From CALVGQ01 sp964369385 (lineage in GTDB: Bacteria; Bacillota_I; Bacilli_A; Erysipelotrichales; Erysipelotrichaceae): a stretch of 64,000 nt of DNA. Location of the stretch: NCBI GenBank assembly GCA_964369385.1, contig CAYJEY010000004.1:1-64000 (forward strand), written 5' to 3'. Both the position numbers and the translations under genes were made by a program. The notes under the pieces are model-generated. The model was not told where the DNA came from. It saw only the letters and a program-made list of their open reading frames with translations, and ran no database searches. Positions 54,682 through 63,011 of the stretch are shown one piece after another; positions within the stretch are counted from its first letter, which is position 1, and each line of letters opens with the position of its first letter.

Positions 54682-54706
54682 AAAAGCTCCCGATTTAGGA
54701 GCGATT
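54682..54706 (-). terminator. Terminator of the XRE regulator gene
   Basis: Hairpin GCTCC-TAAATCG-GGAGC (54686-54702) followed on the minus strand by six T residues. Confidence 0.8.
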
Positions 54707-54716
54707 TCTCATTTTC

Positions 54717-55205
54717 TCAACAGTATTTCTTACGTTTTTTCAATAAAAGTACAGTAATCAAAATTCCGACAAGTATAATTACACCATAGCTTATACTAGC
54801 TATCCCAAAAATTGAATTTGATACATTTTCAAAGCCAGTACTCGCAGAAAATTCAGGTACAAATGAGTTGAATGCACTTTTAGCGGTAAATACAGAGATA
54901 AGTCCAAGAAGTCCATATCCTGTGATTACAACGCCAATGAGCCAACCATATTTCCAAAATATTATGGCAAGCCCTGAACTCTTTGAATTGGATTCTTCTT
55001 GTTTACTTGGCATATCATTCATCAATTGGTCGACACTTACATTCAACACCTGTGCCAATTTAGCCAAATGCTCAAGATCTGGTGTTGCTTCTGCTGTTTC
55101 CCATTTACTTACTGCTTGCCGGCTTACACCAATTTGCTCTGCCAACTTTTCTTGAGAGAAGCCTAGTCTTTTTCGATAAGCGATGATGTTATTGGATAAT
55201 TTCAT
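54717..55205 (-). CDS. XRE-family regulator with membrane-anchored C-terminus
   Basis: Transcription regulator of 162 residues. The HTH is in LAEQIGVSRQAVSKWETAEATPDLEHL (residues about 20-50). A linker is followed by two hydrophobic segments (about residues 82-105 and 130-155), then a basic tail LKKRKKYC. This architecture is common in Bacillota and suggests a membrane-tethered regulator. Upstream there are three TTGCAC direct repeats, a possible autoregulatory site. Confidence 0.88.
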   Translation of the reverse strand: MKLSNNIIAYRKRLGFSQEKLAEQIGVSRQAVSKWETAEATPDLEHLAKLAQVLNVSVDQLMNDMPSKQEESNSKSSGLAIIFWKYGWLIGVVITGYGLLGLISVFTAKSAFNSFVPEFSASTGFENVSNSIFGIASISYGVIILVGILITVLLLKKRKKYC

Positions 55206-55318
55206 ATTATTCCCACCTTTCTAGTACTTTTATCATACTTCGCTATTGGTTGCACTACTACCAAACAAGGCTTGCACTTACGCAACCATAAGTTGCCACT
55301 TGCACAAATGATAAAAAA
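55206..55318 (-). promoter_or_regulatory. Repeats upstream of the XRE regulator
   Basis: TTGCAC occurs at 55250, 55272 and 55300, with a GCAAC / GTTGC inverted pair at 55282-55296. A TATGAT-like -10 is at about 55230 on the minus strand but the -35 is not clear. The repeats could be regulator binding sites. Confidence 0.35.
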
Positions 55319-55344
55319 GAACTGTTGATCACCAACAGTTCAGT
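55316..55344 (-). terminator. Terminator of the DUF349 gene
   Basis: Perfect 9-bp stem GAACTGTTG / CAACAGTTC (55319-55341) with a five-base loop; six T residues follow on the minus strand. Confidence 0.88.
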
Positions 55345-55347
55345 CAA

Positions 55348-56466
55348 TTAATTCATTTCACTTAACTCTTGTTCAAGTTCAACGATATACTCTTTAATTT
55401 CTTCAATTTCTTCTTCTAATTCTTTTACACCACGCTCAGAAATCGTCGCCATGATATCTTTCTTCAAACGCTCAATTGCACGCTTTTCACGGTCAATTTT
55501 AGCTTGTAAATTTGCTTTGCGATCAAGTTGACGTTGATGATATTGTTGCGCACGGTTTTCATTGTATGTTTTTAACTCAGAAAAATACATATCCGTTAAT
55601 AATTTAAATTGATCCCAGTTTGCATTTTCACATTCTTTTCCTGAGAATCCAATTTGTTTCCACTGATTTGTATACTCTTTAATTTTATCAGTATTCTCTT
55701 TGCAGTAATATTTTTCATTTACTACTTCACGTACAGTTTCAATTAAAGCTTTCTTCGCTTCATTATTGGCAGCATATTGCACCTCTAATCCTGCAAAGTG
55801 TTGTGCTTTACGATCGTAAAACACTTGTCTTAACGTATTAAATTTACTCCATAATTCATCATCAAATTCCTTACCAGAACTTCCTGCCGCTTTCCAAGCA
55901 TTCATAATCTCATTTAAGCGGTCACTTGTTTTTTTGAATTCAGTTGAATCTTTGATTTCATCTACTTCCTTTATAAGTTGTTCCTTCAGCACTTTAGAAC
56001 TCGCAAATTTTTCTTGCATTTCTTGATAAAACTTTGCCTTTAGGTCAAAGAAAGATTGACGAATCCCATTAAACGTAGCCCATAACTCATCATCAATGTC
56101 TCTACCTGCACCTTTAATTTTCTTCCATGAACTCATTAATTCATTCATCTTTGCAGTAGCTTCATTTAAGTTTTTATGTCCTAGTGCTACTTGAGCCTCT
56201 TTAATTAATTCTCTTTTAGCCATTTCATTGTTTTTTTGTTCTTGTTTTACTTTGGCAAAAGCATAGTTAACTAGTTCATAAAACTGATCATCCATCTCTT
56301 CATCATAAGCTGATCCCCATGATTCAAATTGTCTCCATCTTCTTTGATACTTTTTTGCCTCATTTGTATCAATTTCTTGATACACTGATTTTAATTCTTC
56401 AAGCAATTCTTCTCTTGAAGATACTTCAAATTCTTCAACTTCGATTTCATTATTTTCCATATTCAT
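55348..56466 (-). CDS. DUF349-repeat protein
   Basis: Cytoplasmic all-helical protein of 372 residues with about four tandem DUF349-like repeats. Each repeat has the pattern W-K-x2-G...(D/E)xxLWxxFxxxRxxFF: KKIKGAGRDIDDELWATFNGI, KAAGSSGKEFDDELWSKF and a third, KQIGFSGKECENANWDQF, in which LW is NW. A coiled coil of about 60 residues closes the protein. The cellular role of the family is not known with confidence. Single gene with its own terminator. Its 5' region has an AT-only dyad (56485-56518). Confidence 0.82.
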   Translation of the reverse strand: MNMENNEIEVEEFEVSSREELLEELKSVYQEIDTNEAKKYQRRWRQFESWGSAYDEEMDDQFYELVNYAFAKVKQEQKNNEMAKRELIKEAQVALGHKNLNEATAKMNELMSSWKKIKGAGRDIDDELWATFNGIRQSFFDLKAKFYQEMQEKFASSKVLKEQLIKEVDEIKDSTEFKKTSDRLNEIMNAWKAAGSSGKEFDDELWSKFNTLRQVFYDRKAQHFAGLEVQYAANNEAKKALIETVREVVNEKYYCKENTDKIKEYTNQWKQIGFSGKECENANWDQFKLLTDMYFSELKTYNENRAQQYHQRQLDRKANLQAKIDREKRAIERLKKDIMATISERGVKELEEEIEEIKEYIVELEQELSEMN

Positions 56467-56543
56467 TTACTCCTACATCTATTATTTTACTATTTTTTTC
56501 AAAAAAATATAGTAAAAATAGTTCAATAATGATGTTTTTTTTA
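56467..56543 (-). other. AT-only dyad before the DUF349 gene
   Basis: The 77-base gap contains a near-perfect inverted repeat TATTTTACTAT ... ATAGTAAAAATA around a T/A-rich centre. Its low GC makes it a weak terminator for the glucosidase; a promoter or regulator site is equally possible. Confidence 0.3.
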
Positions 56544-58199
56544 TTATTTAGTTAATTTAATCATGAATGACTCGTATGGTTTTAGTTGAATGCATGTTTG
56601 AGCTAATATTTCTGTTGTATGTGTGTGAATTAAAACCTCACCATTCATTTGTATACCATAGTCAAATGTAGCAGGTGCTGCACTTACATTACACACAATT
56701 AAGTAAGATTGGTTTTCGTGAATTCGCTCATACGCAAAGATTTGTTTATGCATTGGACACAACAATTCAAACTTTGCATAAAGCAACTTTGATTCATTTT
56801 TACGTATTGAAATCAGTTTTTTATAAAAGCTTAAAATTGAATTTTCATCATTAATTTGTTTTGCAACATTGATATCTACATAGTTCTCATTTAACTTCAT
56901 CCAGGGTTTTCCACTTGAGAAACCTGCACAATAACTATCATCCCATTGCATTGGTGTTCGTGAGTTTGCACGCGTAGTACGATAACTAATTTCTAGTGCT
57001 TCTTCTTTGCTCATTCCTTTTTCTATATTTTCATAATAAGTAAGTATCGTAGGTGTTTCTTGGTATTCTTCAACTTGGTCTACACGAACATTCGTCATAC
57101 CAATTTCCTGCCCTTGGTAAATAAACGGTGTACCTTCTTGCATAAAATACATCAATGCCAATGTTTTGGCACTATCTTGCCAATAATGAACATCATTTCC
57201 CCACTTAGATACTACTCGTGTTAAATCATGATTTTCAAGATACAGTGCATTCCATCCGATACCATGCAGTTGTGTCTGCCATTTCGCAAGCACCGTTTTT
57301 AATTTTACTAGGTCAAGTGTATTTTTAGCACGGTCCCATAGTTTTAAATGTTCAAACTGGAAGATCATATTAAAATATCCATCTTCTTTTCCTGCCCATT
57401 GATGTGCATTTTCAGCAGATACACCATTTGCTTCCCCAACTGTCATGATGTCATAGTTATTAAATGTCTTTTCTTTAAGTTCACTTAAGAATGCATCAAT
57501 TCCGTCAATATTCATAAATTTATCAAAATTTGGATAATGTATCTCTGGTTTTGAGTAATCAATATCTTCATTAATATTTTCTTTCTTGATATGACTAATT
57601 GCATCTACACGGAAACCATCAATCCCTTTATCTAGCCACCAGTTGACCATATCATATAGTGCTTGGCGAACTTCTTTGTTTTCCCAGTTTAAGTCAGGTT
57701 GCTTCTTATCAAAAATATGCATGTAGTATTGATTGCTTTCTTCATCATATTCCCAAATAGATCCTTTAAAAAAGCTTACCCAGTTGTTTGGCTCAGCCCC
57801 CTCTTTTGCATCACGCCAGATATACCAGTCACGCTTCGCGCTCTCTTTACTCTCTTTGGATTCAATGAACCAAGCATGCTCATCCGAAGTATGATTGATA
57901 ACTAAGTCGATTATCAGCTTCATTCCTCTTGCATGAACTTCCTTTAATAATTCATCACAATCTGCAAGTGTACCAAATTCCGCCATAACATCTTGATAGT
58001 CACTGATATCATAACCATGATCTGCATTAGGTGATTTGTAAAACGGGCAAATCCAAATGACATCAATTCCTAAATCTTGAATGTAGTCTAACTTCTCAAT
58101 GACACCTCTTAAATCTCCGATACCATCCCCATTACTATCTTTAAAACTACGTGGATAAATTTGATAGGCTACTGCTTGATCACTCCAATGTTTCTTCAT
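56544..58199 (-). CDS. GH13 alpha-glucosidase (oligo-1,6-glucosidase/maltase type)
   Basis: Cytoplasmic hydrolase of 551 residues cleaving terminal alpha-glucosidic bonds in short oligosaccharides. The GH13 barrel shows QIYPRSFKDSNGDGIGDLRG, the nucleophile Asp in GFRVDAISHIKK (about residue 199), the acid/base Glu in MTVGEANGVS and the stabiliser Asp in LENHDLTRV. After the nucleophile the residue is Ala; in studied GH13_31 enzymes Val there marks alpha-1,6 and Ala or Thr marks alpha-1,4 preference, so a maltase-like activity is suggested. No signal peptide. Divergent from an AraC regulator, which probably controls it. No sugar transporter is next to it. Confidence 0.92.
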   Translation of the reverse strand: MKKHWSDQAVAYQIYPRSFKDSNGDGIGDLRGVIEKLDYIQDLGIDVIWICPFYKSPNADHGYDISDYQDVMAEFGTLADCDELLKEVHARGMKLIIDLVINHTSDEHAWFIESKESKESAKRDWYIWRDAKEGAEPNNWVSFFKGSIWEYDEESNQYYMHIFDKKQPDLNWENKEVRQALYDMVNWWLDKGIDGFRVDAISHIKKENINEDIDYSKPEIHYPNFDKFMNIDGIDAFLSELKEKTFNNYDIMTVGEANGVSAENAHQWAGKEDGYFNMIFQFEHLKLWDRAKNTLDLVKLKTVLAKWQTQLHGIGWNALYLENHDLTRVVSKWGNDVHYWQDSAKTLALMYFMQEGTPFIYQGQEIGMTNVRVDQVEEYQETPTILTYYENIEKGMSKEEALEISYRTTRANSRTPMQWDDSYCAGFSSGKPWMKLNENYVDINVAKQINDENSILSFYKKLISIRKNESKLLYAKFELLCPMHKQIFAYERIHENQSYLIVCNVSAAPATFDYGIQMNGEVLIHTHTTEILAQTCIQLKPYESFMIKLTK

Positions 58200-58307
58200 A
58201 ATTATATCTCCTTATATACTATTACTTGCATTATATTACTTAATATCGAACTATTCTTGCACATTTTATGCTATTATTAACACAATATTATCTTTTAAGG
58301 AGAACAC
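58200..58307. promoter_or_regulatory. Divergent glucosidase/AraC control region
   Basis: On the plus strand ACTATTACTTGCA (58218-58230) and ACTATTCTTGCA (58250-58261) are near-identical direct repeats whose starts are 32 bases (three helical turns) apart. The glucosidase -10, TATAAT, is at 58230-58235 on the minus strand, between them, and no clear -35 is seen, as in activator-dependent promoters. They are good candidates for binding of the AraC protein. Confidence 0.55.
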
Positions 58308-59159
58308 ATGAAAGAATATGTCATTCGCGGAACGTTGCAGTTCCCGTTTCAGCACTATGAGATTAACCAAGTTGATAACCATGAAATTATCACTGCCCAT
58401 TGGCACGATGAAGTTGAGATTATCCTTGTCATACAAGGTGAGTTATTATTAATCAATGCTCAATCGCAATATTTACTTCAAAGTGGTGATTTGTTTTTTG
58501 TAAACTCAGGAGAAATGCACCAAATGTTTAGAAACAGTGAAGATTTGCATTATTATGCTTATGTCTTTCCTCTTGACTTTTTAGCATTTGCCAAAGATGA
58601 CTACACACAGTCCATTTTAATTCAGCCTTTACTTCAAAAGCAACTTCTCTTTACAAATCACATTGATAAGAGTCATCCAGCATATCCTCATTTACATCAA
58701 CTTACCCTTGATTTAGTACAGCTTGATCAAGAGCGTTTAGCTACTTATCAACTTGATACAAAATCACTTCTTTACTTGATGCTTAGTCAGTTGCATCGTC
58801 ATCATTTATTTATCCCCACGCAACATGTTGACCAGTTTCAACTTGAAAAATTCATAATTGCCTACCTAAATGAACATTATAGTGAACAGATTAGTCTTGC
58901 CCAAATATGTCAAAAAGTAAATTTAACACCTACTTATTTTTGTCGGTATTTTAAATCTCAATTTAAGAAAAGCTTCATTGAATATTTAAACTATATTCGC
59001 ATTGAGAAAGCTTGCGTGCTTCTTAAAAGTACGACATTATCCATCCTTACCATTGCTCTGGAAGTTGGTTATCACAATGTTAGTTATTTCAACCGGCAGT
59101 TTAAATCAATTATGCTCATATCCCCTAAAAACTATCGCAAACAAGCACAACTTGAATAA
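58308..59159 (+). CDS. AraC-family transcription regulator (cupin + HTH)
   Basis: Regulator of 283 residues with an N-terminal cupin sugar-binding domain (about 1-120, HWHDEVEIILVIQGELLLIN and GDLFFVNSGEMHQMFRN) and a C-terminal double HTH (about 185-280: EQISLAQICQKVNLTPTYFCRYFKS and VGYHNVSYFNRQFK). The second HTH has the canonical YFNRQFK segment. Divergent from the alpha-glucosidase gene, so it likely senses an oligosaccharide and activates it. The start is preceded by AAGGAG. Confidence 0.92.
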   Translation: MKEYVIRGTLQFPFQHYEINQVDNHEIITAHWHDEVEIILVIQGELLLINAQSQYLLQSGDLFFVNSGEMHQMFRNSEDLHYYAYVFPLDFLAFAKDDYTQSILIQPLLQKQLLFTNHIDKSHPAYPHLHQLTLDLVQLDQERLATYQLDTKSLLYLMLSQLHRHHLFIPTQHVDQFQLEKFIIAYLNEHYSEQISLAQICQKVNLTPTYFCRYFKSQFKKSFIEYLNYIRIEKACVLLKSTTLSILTIALEVGYHNVSYFNRQFKSIMLISPKNYRKQAQLE

Positions 59160-59169
59160 AAAAAACAAA

Positions 59170-59219
59170 TTGACCAATTGGTCAATTTTTGTTATACTTT
59201 CACTTGACCGCATGGTCAA
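59170..59219 (+). promoter_or_regulatory. Promoter and paired operators of the TetR gene
   Basis: Perfect 16-bp palindrome TTGACCAATTGGTCAA (59170-59185) contains the -35 TTGACC (59170-59175). After a 17-base spacer the -10 is TATACT (59193-59198). A second copy, TTGACCGCATGGTCAA, lies at 59204-59219 around the start of transcription. The two sites are 34 bases apart centre to centre. This is the arrangement of an autorepressed TetR operon. Confidence 0.8.
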
Positions 59220-59232
59220 TAAGTGAGGGATT

Positions 59233-59811
59233 ATGAAAGAAAAGATAACCCAGGAAAGGCTTCTTCAAAGCGCCTTAGCTGTGTTTTCACAAAAGGGATA
59301 TGAAGGAGCATCCATGAATGATATTCGCATGCATGCAAATTGTTCTAAAGGCATTTTATATCACTATTTTGAAAACAAAGATGAACTCTACTTAAGATGC
59401 TTAGAAGAAACGATTCAAGTATTCTTAATGCAATCAAAAAACATGGATATGTCTTCAGTTAAGATTTCTGATTTTATATCACTTCGTGCTCAGTTTCAAG
59501 ACAAAAATGATTTCTATGCCCAACTATTCCAATACGTTGTGTTAGAAAAACCACTACATCTTCAATCTCGTATTAAACAAATAAAGAAGCCCTTAGCTGA
59601 CTTCAATCAATTGATGTACGAATCACTCATTAAAGATATCTCTTTTGGCCAGCAAGTTCTAAAAGAAGATGCCTATATGTTTTTTCAATTATATCAGAAT
59701 TTTACACCACTAATGTTGGAGCGTGAATCTCCAGATTATGATCAATTAATACGACTGCTTCAAATTTTTATCAATGGCTTAAGTCATGACTTAGAGAGGA
59801 TATCCAAATGA
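59233..59811 (+). CDS. TetR-family repressor
   Basis: Repressor of 192 residues. The N-terminal HTH is in LAVFSQKGYEGASMNDIRMH followed by ANCSKGILYHYFENKDELYLRCLEE. The ligand domain (about 60-190) is of unknown specificity. It is the first gene of an operon with a cation/proton antiporter, overlapping it by four bases (ATGA), and its own promoter carries two TTGACC(N4)GGTCAA sites, so the pair should be repressed until the ligand is sensed. Confidence 0.92.
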   Translation: MKEKITQERLLQSALAVFSQKGYEGASMNDIRMHANCSKGILYHYFENKDELYLRCLEETIQVFLMQSKNMDMSSVKISDFISLRAQFQDKNDFYAQLFQYVVLEKPLHLQSRIKQIKKPLADFNQLMYESLIKDISFGQQVLKEDAYMFFQLYQNFTPLMLERESPDYDQLIRLLQIFINGLSHDLERISK

Positions 59812-61058
59812 ATATTATATTTTTATTACTACGTGCACTTATTAGTGTCTACATCGCTATGCAAGTTGGAAAACTTGTCACTAAAATTAAACTCCCTGCA
59901 ATACTAGGATGGCTCATCACTGGAATAGTGCTTGGTCCATATGCCTTCAATATCATGTCTAACGAATTGTTAAATTCACAGTTATACTATGTTGTGACTA
60001 AAATGCTTGAGTGTAGTGTTGGGATCATGTTTGCCAAAGACCTAGTCTTTAAAAAATTAAAAAAATATGGAAGACAAATCATTACTATTACCCTTTTTGA
60101 ATCAATTGGCACATTCATTTGTGTGAGTGCTGTGTTTGCGATTGTATTTTATTTAATGGAAGTCCCACTTTATCTAGCACTTGTGTTTGGTGGAATTGCA
60201 CTAGCTACAGCACCTGCTCCATCACTCTCTATTGTGAGTGAATTTAACACAAAGGGACCAATCACTAATACCCTCATCCCTCTTGCAATTTTAGATGACG
60301 TTGTTGCGATCGCTGTTTTCTTTGGTATCAATTCTTATGTAGCATCTCTTGGTGCGCAAGCTGGTAGTTCACTGATTACGGTAATGGCTACGACAATGGT
60401 TGCACCAATGCTCATTGGGGTAATCATTGGACTAATAAGCTCAAAAGCCTACAAGCGTTTTACTCAAGTAAAAATGCTAACCCTTGGTACAATACTCATT
60501 ACATTTCTAACATGCTTTGGATATGATACATTTATTTTAAATGGTGGTCATACAAACTACATGTTAGTCGGAATGGCACTATTTACTACAGTTGCCAATT
60601 GCGTTAATGAATCTAAAATGGAAGAAATCGCTTCTTCTGTAAAAGGTGTTGTAGGAGTTGGATTTATTCTTATGATTTTAAGTCTTGCTGCTCCACTTGA
60701 TTATCGTTTAATTTTAGGTGCAGGAACACTGACTGTTGTATACATACTTTCTCGTGGAGTAGGTAAATATGCCAGTACATACCTTGGAGCTAAAGTATCT
60801 GGGGCTCAACCTACAGTAAAAAAATATTTAGGTCTTGCACTACTTCCACACTCTGGAGTTTCACTTGTGTTTACTGGTATGGCAGTAACAACGATCAGTG
60901 CATTCGATAGTGAGTCTGCCATTCTTCTTCAAGGTACAATTGCAGCTGCTGCAATCATCAATGAAGTCTTCGCCGTTATCATTGCCAAAAAAGGCTTTGA
61001 ATGGGGCAATGAAATCAATGAGCAGGAAAAACTTGAGCCTAGCTTTCAAGAAAATTAA
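59808..61058 (+). CDS. CPA2-family cation/proton antiporter (Kef/NapA-like)
   Basis: Integral membrane antiporter of 416 residues with about twelve to thirteen hydrophobic segments. The family core is seen in LPAILGWLITGIVLGP, the crossed-helix region ATAPAPSLSIVSEF, and LAILDDVVAIAVFF, which has the paired Asp that bind cation and proton. It lacks the C-terminal NAD-binding (TrkA-N) domain of KefB/C. Sodium versus potassium cannot be decided. Controlled by the TetR repressor upstream. Terminated by a hairpin immediately after the stop. Confidence 0.88.
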   Translation: MNIIFLLLRALISVYIAMQVGKLVTKIKLPAILGWLITGIVLGPYAFNIMSNELLNSQLYYVVTKMLECSVGIMFAKDLVFKKLKKYGRQIITITLFESIGTFICVSAVFAIVFYLMEVPLYLALVFGGIALATAPAPSLSIVSEFNTKGPITNTLIPLAILDDVVAIAVFFGINSYVASLGAQAGSSLITVMATTMVAPMLIGVIIGLISSKAYKRFTQVKMLTLGTILITFLTCFGYDTFILNGGHTNYMLVGMALFTTVANCVNESKMEEIASSVKGVVGVGFILMILSLAAPLDYRLILGAGTLTVVYILSRGVGKYASTYLGAKVSGAQPTVKKYLGLALLPHSGVSLVFTGMAVTTISAFDSESAILLQGTIAAAAIINEVFAVIIAKKGFEWGNEINEQEKLEPSFQEN

Positions 61059-61079
61059 AAAGAGCGAAAGCTCTTTTTA
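61056..61079 (+). terminator. Terminator of the TetR-antiporter operon
   Basis: Stem AAAAAGAGC / GCTCTTTTT with a GAAA loop, overlapping the stop codon and ending in a T-run. Confidence 0.9.
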
Positions 61080-61085
61080 CATTTA

Positions 61086-61121
61086 TTGACATGCTTTTTT
61101 ATCAATAAAGCATGTTAAAAT
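61086..61121 (+). promoter_or_regulatory. Inverted repeat upstream of the PepSY gene
   Basis: Perfect 9-bp arms ACATGCTTT / AAAGCATGT (61089-61115) with a nine-base centre. A TTGACA at 61086 and TAAAAT at 61116 are 24 bases apart, too far for a normal promoter, so the repeat is likely a regulator site or leader hairpin and the true promoter is unclear. Confidence 0.35.
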
Positions 61122-61142
61122 CGATGTGGTTAGGAGAATCAC

Positions 61143-61862
61143 ATGAAACACAAAAGAAATATCATCTTCATATGTAGCATTGTCTTATTTACTAGCACAT
61201 TGTTTATACGATTATTTTTTAACTCATCTACATATGAAAAGACACACCAAATAGCTACAAGCTCCACAAACATACCCCAACAAAGACTTCAACTACGCTC
61301 CATTGAAATAACTGAAGACACTTCTTTCAACGCTATTAATAGCACAGAAATTACTGAAAGTGAGGGTGAATCTAATACTATTATCCAATATGATCAAGAA
61401 AGCTCTTCTACTCCTCTTGAGCAGCTCGATGAGCAGACAGTAGTTCTACTTGCTTTTGAATATATGGAAATCGATGATGAATCTGATTTGCAAGTCTACT
61501 GCAATCTTGAAACTCATCAAGGAAGACCCATCTATGATGTTGAGTGGTCATTAGACAATCAAGAATTTGATGTTCAAATTGATGCCTTGAGTGGTTCCTT
61601 ACTTGCATATGACTATGATGCAGAAAACATTTTGATCAACAGTACAACTTCTAGTGTCATTACTGAAATGCGAGCACTTGAAATTTCACTCACACATGCT
61701 GGATTCAATGATACACAAGTTCAAAATGTTCAAATCACATTGGAATCAAAGAATGGAATTAAAGAATATAGCATCCAATGGCAACATGGAAATACAGAAT
61801 ATAAATACATCATTCACGCTACTAATGAAGGCATCCTTGATTTTCAAGTTAGCGAAAACTAA
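61143..61862 (+). CDS. Membrane-anchored protein with two PepSY-like domains
   Basis: Protein of 239 residues. One N-terminal membrane helix (about residues 7-26) is not followed by a lipobox, so it is a bitopic or uncleaved anchor. After a Ser/Thr/Glu-rich linker there are two PepSY-like repeats, the first with YDVEWSLDNQEFDVQIDALS and GSLLAYDYD, the second with YSIQWQHGNTEYKYIIHAT. PepSY proteins are extracytoplasmic and some inhibit proteases; the role here is unknown. Monocistronic with its own terminator. Confidence 0.75.
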   Translation: MKHKRNIIFICSIVLFTSTLFIRLFFNSSTYEKTHQIATSSTNIPQQRLQLRSIEITEDTSFNAINSTEITESEGESNTIIQYDQESSSTPLEQLDEQTVVLLAFEYMEIDDESDLQVYCNLETHQGRPIYDVEWSLDNQEFDVQIDALSGSLLAYDYDAENILINSTTSSVITEMRALEISLTHAGFNDTQVQNVQITLESKNGIKEYSIQWQHGNTEYKYIIHATNEGILDFQVSEN

Positions 61863-61865
61863 AAG

Positions 61866-61898
61866 AAGCACGTGCTCATATGATATGGCACGTGCTTT
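61866..61898. terminator. Bidirectional terminator, PepSY gene and exchanger
   Basis: Stem AAGCACGTGC / GCACGTGCTT (61866-61897) with a 12-base loop between convergent genes. Confidence 0.88.
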
Positions 61899-61899
61899 T

Positions 61900-62856
61900 C
61901 TATACAACTAAAAATAAAACGTATGAAATTAAAATTGGAAATGTAGATAACAGGCGAAGTTTATTATTTTTAAGTTTTAATACCAACACAATAGAAATTG
62001 AAGCAAGTATTCCAAATAATAATAAATTAACTGTTTTTGGATCACTGTAATCATATACACCACTTGTCCCCGTATATAAGATATCCACAAAAGCCAATGT
62101 TGCAAAATTGAATAAGTTACTACCAATGATATTCCCAATCGCAATGTTATAGTTTTTAATTTTAAATAATGCTTGAGTACTTGATAGTTCAGGTAGTGAT
62201 GTTGCAACTCCTAAGAATAAAGCACCTGCTAAACCTTGTCCCAAGTTAAGTGCTTCTGATAATTCATCAGTAACATATGATATAAGGATACTCAACACAA
62301 CGATTCCAATACTCACACCGATGAAACGAATCACAACTTGGCGTACAGTTAATCCATCATCTTCCACTTCTTCCTCTTCTTCACCACTATTTGCATCTTC
62401 ATCAGATAAGTCACGTATCGCAATAACGTAGATGATGAGTGCTAATACTGATGTAAGTGAAATAGATAAGAAGCTTAAACTTAGTATCCCTACCATATTT
62501 AATAATAGAATTCCATAAATCGTTAGTACATACAAACCTACTTTGATATGACTTGGTGCAATTCTAACTTTAAAGAATTCCGTACGTGCAAAAATTATCA
62601 ATGTAGCCAAAACGCATAGATTAAATAAATTACTTCCTAAAATATTCCCAATCGCAAGTCCTGGACTATCTAGTAAAATTGCAGAGGATAAACTCGTGAA
62701 CACCTCAGGTAATGATGTAACAGCCGATAAAAGCACTCCACCAATAAAAGCCCCTGATAAAGATGTCTTCTTATCTAATAAGTCTACATATTTTCCCGCT
62801 TTCAGTGAGAAAAACACTACCCCGGCTGCTAAAACCAAATATTGTATATAAATCAT
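61900..62856 (-). CDS. Sodium/calcium exchanger family membrane protein
   Basis: Ten-helix CaCA-family antiporter of 318 residues with the two inverted alpha repeats: GAFIGGVLLSAVTSLPEVFTSLS in the first half and GALFLGVATSLPELSSTQAL in the second, each followed by IGNI(L/I)GSNLFN. An acidic loop between halves (DEDANSGEEEEEVEDD) is typical of the family and may sense Ca2+. Likely exports Ca2+ in exchange for Na+ or H+. The start is preceded by GGAGGAAG. A TTGACA about 80 bases upstream is the likely -35. Confidence 0.9.
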   Translation of the reverse strand: MIYIQYLVLAAGVVFFSLKAGKYVDLLDKKTSLSGAFIGGVLLSAVTSLPEVFTSLSSAILLDSPGLAIGNILGSNLFNLCVLATLIIFARTEFFKVRIAPSHIKVGLYVLTIYGILLLNMVGILSLSFLSISLTSVLALIIYVIAIRDLSDEDANSGEEEEEVEDDGLTVRQVVIRFIGVSIGIVVLSILISYVTDELSEALNLGQGLAGALFLGVATSLPELSSTQALFKIKNYNIAIGNIIGSNLFNFATLAFVDILYTGTSGVYDYSDPKTVNLLLFGILASISIVLVLKLKNNKLRLLSTFPILISYVLFLVV

Positions 62857-62986
62857 AATCTTCCTCCGATTTTACTCATTTGTAAATTAATTTTTATTTA
62901 AATCACTTATAAACTTAATCATAAATTAAAACTACTGTCAATAAATATGTTGGCAATATCTAAGACTTTTAAACATCCTCCATAAA

Positions 62987-63011
62987 AAAAGATGAGTACT
63001 CACTCATCTTA
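62987..63011 (-). terminator. Terminator of the flavin reductase-like gene
   Basis: Perfect 9-bp stem AAGATGAGT / ACTCATCTT (62989-63010) with a four-base loop; it covers the stop codon and is followed on the minus strand by seven T residues. Confidence 0.88.

Noticed and set aside
61086..61121. TTGACA/TAAAAT pair as a normal promoter of the PepSY gene
   Set aside because: The spacer is 24 bases, too long for sigma-A type promoters; the inverted repeat between them is the more solid observation.
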